From the NCBI GenBank assembly GCA_903813345.2, contig CAIIXF020000011.1, positions 29,878,166-29,942,165 on the forward strand: a DNA stretch of 64,000 bases, read 5' to 3'. The DNA comes from Owenia fusiformis (lineage: Eukaryota; Annelida; Polychaeta; Sabellida; Oweniidae). The translations under genes were made by a program, and so were the position numbers. A model generated the notes under the pieces. It did not search any database. It saw only the letters and a program-made list of their open reading frames with translations, and was not told where the DNA came from. Below, in pieces: positions 11,498-20,400 of the stretch; positions within the stretch are counted from its first letter, which is position 1; each line of letters opens with the position of its first letter.

Positions 11498-14400
11498 CTT
11501 GTTCAGTTGAGCTTTGATTCCACTTTCTGTCTCATCTATCTTCTCTCGAAGTTCTGAAAAAAAGTTTCAAAATACATCAGATAGAGACATCTTTTAAACA
11601 AACAAAGCTATGCAATAATCTTTTACTTATACATATCTTTAAAGATACAATATATTAAGATTTTGCAGACCTTTTTGAATGTATGATTTCAATAAAAAGA
11701 AATAAATCAAGCACTGAATACCCAACACTAATCAGTTCGAGAAAAAAAACTGATATTTAATCTATCAAAGATGACATTTTTTAAAGATAGTGTCAACCAA
11801 TATTTGAGTTATCTCCCTGACAGACGAAAATATGAATGGATGTATGGATGGCTTCTCAAATACATAAAATTATCATTCAAGGAATTAATGTTACTTCATT
11901 ACTTCATTTTCCAAGTGTACTTTAAGGTTTAATTTATCTAAATATAAAAAATGAAGATAAATTCAGCATTTAAATTCAAAAAGATGTATCAAATAATTTC
12001 TCAAGTAATGGTATATTATAAACTTTATACAGTTTTTGAAAAATTTTGCCCATAGCATGTGCAGTATGAAAAAGCTTTTTTTCAATTAAACATTGACATT
12101 ATTCTGTAAAATACCCTTCTGTTATATTTATATTTGTTTCTTTTATATTTGACCTGATACCTCAAATTTTATCAAACTTGGATTGTTGTGGACACAAAGG
12201 CATGATTGACACACTGGCCTTTACTGCCACTTTAAGATGAATTGCACATTTATAATTGTACTGTATCTTCTAATCATCAATGTTTTTATGAAAGATGTAG
12301 ACAAAGGGGAAATTGTTCACGAAATGGTTTGGCTGTCCATATATGTTTAGAAACCAGTAACTTAGACATATGAAACCACTAATTCAAAATTTATTACAAG
12401 ACCTGAGCATTTTTTTTATAAAATGTTCTCATATCAACTGATTTTAGACACTTTGACTCATCTGGTCATTTCCCATTTTTTGACTTGGATTCCATCCAAC
12501 TTAATTACATTATATATATATTGTATATATTTTTTTTCTATTATTCAAGTACATTCACACTCCTCGGGTCAAGTACATGTACAAACAAAAATTATAACAA
12601 TTATAAAGGAAGGAAAAAGAAGACATTTACATGTAAAAAAAACTACATAACTATTAGTATTACTTTTAATGATGATGATGCATTGGTGCACTAGAGATAT
12701 AGCTATTGGTACTGGATGTAAATATATATTTTGCTACATTTATACAGTTTTGATCTGTACCAGATATCAAATAAATAAACAGATTTTCTTGCACTGGTAT
12801 TTTCATTTTAGACAATATTATACTTCTTTGTTTATTATATTTCGTACAGTGAAGGAGAAAGTGTTCTTCATTTTCTATAATATTGCATGTTTCACATTTT
12901 TTCTCCTCCAGAGGTGTCGCTTTTGGTCTTGTGTAGTGACCGAGTTCAATTTATATTATAACATCATGGGGTTTATAGAGATATTTCTTTACCTGTTAAG
13001 TTTTCATCAAAGTCCGGTCTGATGAGAAATTCATGTTTTTCAACTTGCGTCATATCCAATGTACTTTCAACCATGTCCTGAAACTTCTGAAAGTCCATCA
13101 AAAGTTCCTGAAAATATAAATTACCAGAATATTATATGTTGTATTATATTATATTATATAGTACAATTGTATTATATTTTATTATATTATAGTCAGCATG
13201 ATGCCTTTTTTATTACAATAACTAATGAAATGGATATTTTCACAAAAATCGCCAGTATGTATTTTCCTAAACATACTTTTCAACTTTCTTAGTGAAAGTG
13301 TGAGACTACAACTGATTATATGAGTTAATGTTTTGTTTGAAAACAAGACCAATCTCTTCAAAAGTCGCAAGCCCATTTTATAACTCTTCCATACATGTTC
13401 TGGTTTCATGAAAGAAAATAACAGTTCTGTAAAATATATGTTCCTATTGTACAGTTTTCTCTGGGTTGATCTTAAGATACTTCTGAGTTCCCACATATTT
13501 GTACCTTAGCAGGATTGGTGAAGATCTCCATTAGCAAAGGTTGATGTGGTCCAGTGTGTTGTTCCAGTTGCTCCAGAAGAACTGGCATTTTCCCTATGGC
13601 CTGGTAGACCCTGAAGCAGTCCTAAGTAACAATAAAAGTACAGGGTGTCCAATAAATAAGGTGAAAGATATTGTAACTTCCTTAATATTGCACCAATCTT
13701 AATGAAATTTTCAGAGTTTGTATCCCAAACCTTTTTACCTTTATTCTTTGAATTTAAAGCGTCTTCACCTCATCAACTATATAACACAAATCTGTTCTAA
13801 ACTCTACCTGTAAGTTAGCTTTCTTTCTCTGAAATTTTTTCGCCAGTCTTTGAAAGTCTGGAATTCTTCGGAGCTGGTCTTCAAGTAGGGTTTGCCTTAA
13901 TTCAGTATCTTCTATGAAAGTTTCTACGATATTCAATCTTTCTTCTGAAAAATAAAAGTTGAAAGATGCTTTTACATAATATATTACAGGTGAAATGTCA
14001 ATGAATGATACCAAATTTGTCTACCAGGGTTTGAGTTATTGGACAGACAGATGTACAGACGGATGGATTTAAGGACGAATTGATAGACAGTTTCTCTATA
14101 CAACTTAATTCTGTGGAAAAATAAAGCACAAAATGTTATGTAAGTGATAGAACACAATCAAATGCTAACAATATAATGAAGTGTACCATGAAGCCCAATG
14201 GACCCAAAGCATAATATCAGCAACCTATAATATACAATTGGTATCAACCAATATTGCACAATCAAATACAATATTTACATGTATGTTGGATGTTTCAAAA
14301 GGCTCATAACATCTTGACATGAACTGAAGCACTTTCATATTGGCCTAGACATGTAAATGTCAACGAGTCTGAGACTAAGAACTATTGCAAATAAAGATAA

Positions 14401-17400
14401 TGATTATGTTTCCAATATTGTATATCACTGAAAGGTGAATTTAGTGAATTCTTATATTCAATGACTACAATATGCTTCTAAATCATATCAAATTCATCAA
14501 CTCTAAATACTTGCATAGCAGTAACTCTAAATACTTGCATAGTAGGAAATCTAAATACTTGCATAGTAGGAAATCTAAATACTTGCATAGTAGGAACTCT
14601 AAATACTTGCATAATAGTAACTCTAAATACTTGCATAGTAGGAAATCTAAATACTTGCATAGTAGGAAATCTAAATACTTGCATAGTAGGAAATCTAAAT
14701 ACTTGCATAGTAGGAAATCTAAATACTTGCATAGTAGTAACTCTAAATACTTGCATAGTAGTAACTCTAAATACTTGCATAGTAGGAAATCTAAATACTT
14801 GCATACTAGTAACTCTAAATACTTGCATAGCAGTAACTCTTAATACTTGCATAGTAGTAACTCTAAATACTTGCATAATAGTAACTCTAAATACTTGCAT
14901 AGTAGGAAATCTAAATACTTGCATAGTAGGAAATCTAAATACTTGCATAGTAGTAACTCTAAATACTTGCATAGTAGTCATGGGGATTGAACCAAATAAC
15001 ATGACATGCAAATGCAATGTGACAATAACAATTAAATTTTGTCTCGTTCTCCTCAAAAAAAATTATGTAGCTTTTGTCTGTATATCGCAATTGTAAACAT
15101 ACACATTAAACAGCTAGATACAACATGTTCATAAAGTCAAGTGGGTCACTTATAATTTTGCATAAACATGGCAATGCTAAGAGGGATATCTACTTTACTA
15201 AGAAGGAAAATCCCTCCTCCTGTCATATTAAATACATTAATTCGGAAACAAAAATATTCTGAAACTGTGGAAACTGTTCATAGATGTCAAAATGAAGAAA
15301 TCATCTTTTCTATGGTATGTATGCTTAACATTTTGAAACTTGCAATAAAATTGTGTAACTTTGTCAATTATTAAAAATCTATTTCCTAGCCCAAAACATG
15401 AGTTGTGAGCCCCACAAAAAGAGTTCTGGGTAATAGTTCATTATTCTTGTAAAAATAACATTTGAGATGTGAATTATAGTTTTTTAATGGCGTTTTTAAG
15501 ATATTTAATTTATACATGTATTTTTTTGTAGAATTGGGAAGACATTGCCCCAATAAGACATGCAATGAACATCGAAAGTGGAGACAGACTCTTCACAATA
15601 GCATCATGCGGTGCCAATGCTATGACCCTTCTACTCGATGATCCTGCTGAAGTTGTGGCCCTTGATTTATCAATTCCACAGCTACATTTGGCAAAGTTAC
15701 AAGCAGCTTGCATTAAACATCTGTCACACCAAGAATTCATTGACTTCACTGGAGTCGACAGGGAGAATGTAAAACCTGAAGAGCGGGTCAGAATATACAG
15801 AGCCATTAAAGGGTCTCTTGAGCTGCCAACCCAGGAATATTGGGATTCTCGTATGGAAGCTGTTGAATTCGGTGTTATGCACTGTGGTGACTTTGATATC
15901 AATATTCGTACTGCAGCCGAGGATTTTTTCTTTGTTGCTCTGGACCAATCAGACATCAAGAGGTTCCTATCCATGGGAGATGATATGAAGGAGCAGTCTG
16001 ATTTTTTTGAGAACGTAATGAACACAAAATATTTCCGAAGGGCAGTGAAAAGGTTAATTCAACGTTTACTGTCTGATTTCAACTTATCCATCTTTCCTGA
16101 CGTGGACTATCCCAAGTTCTATGGGAGGAGAATGGAAGAGATTTGCAAGACCATCCCAGCGAAAAGAAACCACTGCATAGAGTACATTCTCACTGGAGGC
16201 TACTCGGGGAAATACAACTTACGAGATTATCAACTAAAAGAGAATTTCCCAATTCTGAAAGAGAGGATTGATCGTTTGGAATGGATACAAGGTGAACTCA
16301 CTGATTGGCTCAGAAAATACCCGTTGTCTAAGCAACCAATGTTTGATTGTGTATGTGTCTCGAATGTAACAGATTGGTTAACGATTGAAAATCATAACTT
16401 GGCTATTCGATCAGCCGGGAAAATCTGCAAACAGGGAGGGCGGATTGTCTTCTGGAATGGTCAAGGCATGGCTAAGTATTGGCCTAGTGAGATGGTCGAT
16501 ACTGTCCTCAAGGTGGAGCATGAGATAGAAGCAGAATGTGTTAAATATGATAGGATGATATTTTGGGAACCACTTAGAGTGGCAACTGTCTTATAAGAAA
16601 TATTGAACTCTAAGAATAGTGTGGTATACTCAATTTGGGAATTACTATAATTTTATAAGAAACAACTCAACTGTTATGCATTGTAAGGCTATTAAGATAA
16701 TGTTACCTATTCTATTGAGGTCCATTAGGGGTTGTTTCACCCACTGAGCTAGCAATCTCTGGCCCTGTGCTGTACGACATTTGTTCAGCAAATCAAGAAC
16801 ACTTTGGTTCCTGTTCAGAACTCCTAGAAGTAGATATAATGGATAATATTACCATTTCATACCATAACGCACTGTACCATACCATGCAATATAAAATACT
16901 ATACTGTTAACATGAAAACAAAACAAGAAATATATTAACATTACTATTGGTTTGAATGACTTTTCTTGCACTGATTTTGTTATCTTGCCAGTGGACAGCT
17001 AGACCTCAAGGAAATTTGATTTTTTAACTTCTTAAAATGGACCCAATTTAAAAGCAAAAATATTCAATCATTGAATTTTTTGAGAAAATGGGCCCTAATT
17101 TTTTGAAAATGGGCCTTAATTTTCTGAAACTCACCCAAATTTTCTTAAATTCCCAAAATATTTCAATTACTGGCCCTGATCCTTATCGGAGGTGATTAAC
17201 CAACCTTCTCATTGTACATTCTCTAGCAGAAAATTGTTTCAAAGTTTGTTTAAAACCAATACTATACTATAAATACTACAAATACTATATGCAAAGCATA
17301 CCTTCACTTTGATCTGGTAATAGATTCAATGCTCTCACAGCAGCTGGATCCAGTTTCAAATACTGTCCTAAATCAAATGTTGCCAGTGTGTACTGATTGA

Positions 17401-20400
17401 AGTTTCCTTCATCGCTAAGCAGTTCTAGATATTTGATCAATGCAGCTATGGTTGCCATGGCAACATTTTTATCCATTTGAGGCAGTGCTGCACTATTCGG
17501 TTGTTCATCCTTGCGGAACTTTATGAGTCGGTTTAAATCTTGCACATTGTCTTTATTCGTAAACTCACCTGAAATATGAGAGAAATACCTTTCATTTCCT
17601 AGAATTAACCTAAACAGATTTTATTTGGTGATATACCATTGTTTTAAATTGAGGCTCATTATTTCATTTCTTAACATACTTTTCTTTCTCTCTGTGACCA
17701 GTACTCCACTTCTGTTTAAAACATGGTTCAGTTTCACCATCTCTGGTGTAGCTTCTCCTGTAGGGACCAAGCACTCCTTGGGACCTAGCTGTACTATCAA
17801 GCCCTATAAACAATACAAAATACATGTACACATTTAAGTTGTGTCATGACTTTCAGATGACTTTCTGGATATGAGCAACATCAAGGAATTATCATTTACT
17901 AATGAGTGCTAGAGGTAGTATTTTGCAACATGTAAATGAAAACAGCTTCAACTAAAATAAACACAACTAGAATATTGTCAAGAATTTCAGAAAGTGTTGC
18001 TTATTGGGCATTACACATGATATAGAAGTACAATAAACCCTTTTGAAAACATTGTTTTATACAGATGGCATTTTTAGTACCTCATATTTTACAGTTTTTA
18101 TTTTACCTCTAAATTGGAGAATTGATCATTGTCAGGGAATTCACAAACAAACATCTTTCTTAAAGTAGCATCAGCATAGCCCACTCCAACAACCTGGAAA
18201 TTGCAAATTAGGGTGAACTTTTAGATGTTTCACATCAAGGAAATTGGGACATTTTGACATGACTTGCTTTATACAGTATGAGAATGTAAAAACTTATCTA
18301 AATCTAAGATTCTTTTGTTGCCATGGTAACCAAAAATCTGACTTCTCACCCTATGTTCCCAACTTCTCACCTTGTGTTCCCAAGTATTCACCCAATGTTC
18401 CAAACTACTCACTGTGTGTTCTCAACTACTCACCCTGAATTCCCAGCAACTCACCCTCTGTTCCCAACTATTCACCCAATGCTCCAAACTACTAACTCTG
18501 TGTTCCCACCTACTTACCCTGCGTTCCCAAATACTCACCCTGAATTCCCAAATTCTCACCCTGAATTCCCACATATTCACCCTGAATTCCCAACTACTCA
18601 CCCTGAATTTCCAACTACTTACCCTGTGCTCCCAACTACTCACCCTAAATTCCCAAATACTCACTCTGTGTTTTCAACTACTCACCCTGTATTTCCAACT
18701 ACTCACCCTATATTCCCAACTACTCACCACATGTTCCCAACTATTCACCAAGTCCATTCCCAATAAAACACCCTATGTTCCCAATTAACTACTCAAGTGT
18801 TCCAAATTACTCTATTTGTGTTCCCAACTACTCACCAAGTGTTCCAAACTACTCACCCTATGAGAATCCTCCATTGCCAACTTTATTGCCATAACTCCTA
18901 CAGAGGCTGACATGTCATTAGATCCAAACAAAACATCTTCAAACTGAGTCAGGTTTCCTGGTGAACCCTAAATTATAATATAATATAACTACATGTACTA
19001 ACATGCATTTATTCACTAACAATTTGCAATGTGGGAATCATAAGTTCTAGTACTTAATCTATCGAATATAATTTCTGCCAACTGATAAATATGGCAGTTA
19101 ACACCCTATGCAGACAGAGCCTGTGGGAAATATTGGGTGCGGCGCAAATGAGCGGAGGGTGCGGAGCTAACGGTCATTTTTGAATTTAAAATTGGGATAT
19201 TTCTGAAACTAAGCCGTTTTGGGACTTCAAATATACCAAGATATGTGTATTTGACACCAAATATCAATAAAATTGTGAAAATAGTAGTGCAATTCATTTT
19301 ATAGCGACGCATTATGCCTTAAACATTTCCCAGACCTATATATTTTGAGACTATCCTTTTAATACTGCGTCCCCAGCATTCATAAAAAATGGTGTTCAAG
19401 ATACACTACCCATGCAAATTATTTTTGCATCTTGGAAGCCAGGCAGTATCTGTGTGATTTTATAAAAATTTGGAAATGTTCTTCAGATATGAGCCCCCTC
19501 TAAATATTGGGTGCGGAGGTACGTTTATGGAGCTCCTCCGCACCCAATATTTAGAGGGGGCTCATATCTGAAGAACATTTCCGAATTTTTATAAAATCAC
19601 ACAGATACTGCCTGGCTTCCAAGATGCAAAAATAATTTGTATAGATAGTGTACCTTGAACACCATTTTTTATGAATGCTGGGGACTCAGTATTAAAAGGA
19701 TAATTTCAAAATATATAGGTCTGGGAAAGGTTTAAGGCACACTGCGTCGCTATAGAATGAATTGCGCTACTATTTTCACAATTGTATTGATATTTGGTGT
19801 CAAATACACATATCTTGGTATATTTGAAGTCCCAAAACGGCTTAGTTTCAGAAATATCCCAAATTTAAATTCAAAAATGACCGTTAGCTCCGCACCCTCA
19901 GCTCATTTGCTCCGCACCCAATATTTCCCACAGGCTCTGTCTGCATAGGGTGGTTAATGTTTTTGCTTTTAATGAGGTTAATCAAGGGCCAACAAAAAAA
20001 ACTATTTCAGTGCCTCAATACTTCTGACATCAGATATATTTCAACCACGCGAAGTGGAATTTTCTTCAATAGATAACCCAAAAGTACCTTATATGCCAGA
20101 GTCCATTCTGTTGTTTTCCCTGTTCCCTTGCTGCCATATACCTCAACTCTGTACTGCTGAACTAAGAGGAGATCTTTCACTGTTGCCTCAAAGTTCTGCT
20201 TACTCAGGGTAACTGTTTCAAGCTTAGAGGCACCTAGTCAAAAAGATATACTGGTACACTCCCCACAAAAAGATTGGCAACCTTGACTTTGTAATAGATG
20301 GTGCATTAAATCCTGTTAATCTTTAAATTTGTTCCTCAATTACAAAATGTCAGAAAAGCATATTTTCAATAAATTTTGAAAATTTCTAAAACATATTCAG

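Noticed and set aside
14496-14978. Possible CRISPR array
   Set aside because: Units are contiguous with no unique spacers, and the DNA is eukaryotic.
14472-15056. Long open frames on both strands with repeated YLHSRKSK-like or MQVFRFPT-like peptides
   Set aside because: They come from the 24-bp minisatellite, whose period is a multiple of three; both strands are open at once and no flanking gene structure exists.
15510-16025. Minus frames opposite the BtaA-like exon 2
   Set aside because: Antisense shadows of a well-supported exon.
18244-18788. Pro/His/Thr-repeat proteins in three frames
   Set aside because: These are translations of the 21-bp splice-site-like minisatellite within an MSH2 intron.
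19106-19948. Pair of near-identical 63-68 aa frames in opposite directions
   Set aside because: They are the mirrored arms of the piggyBac-like foldback.
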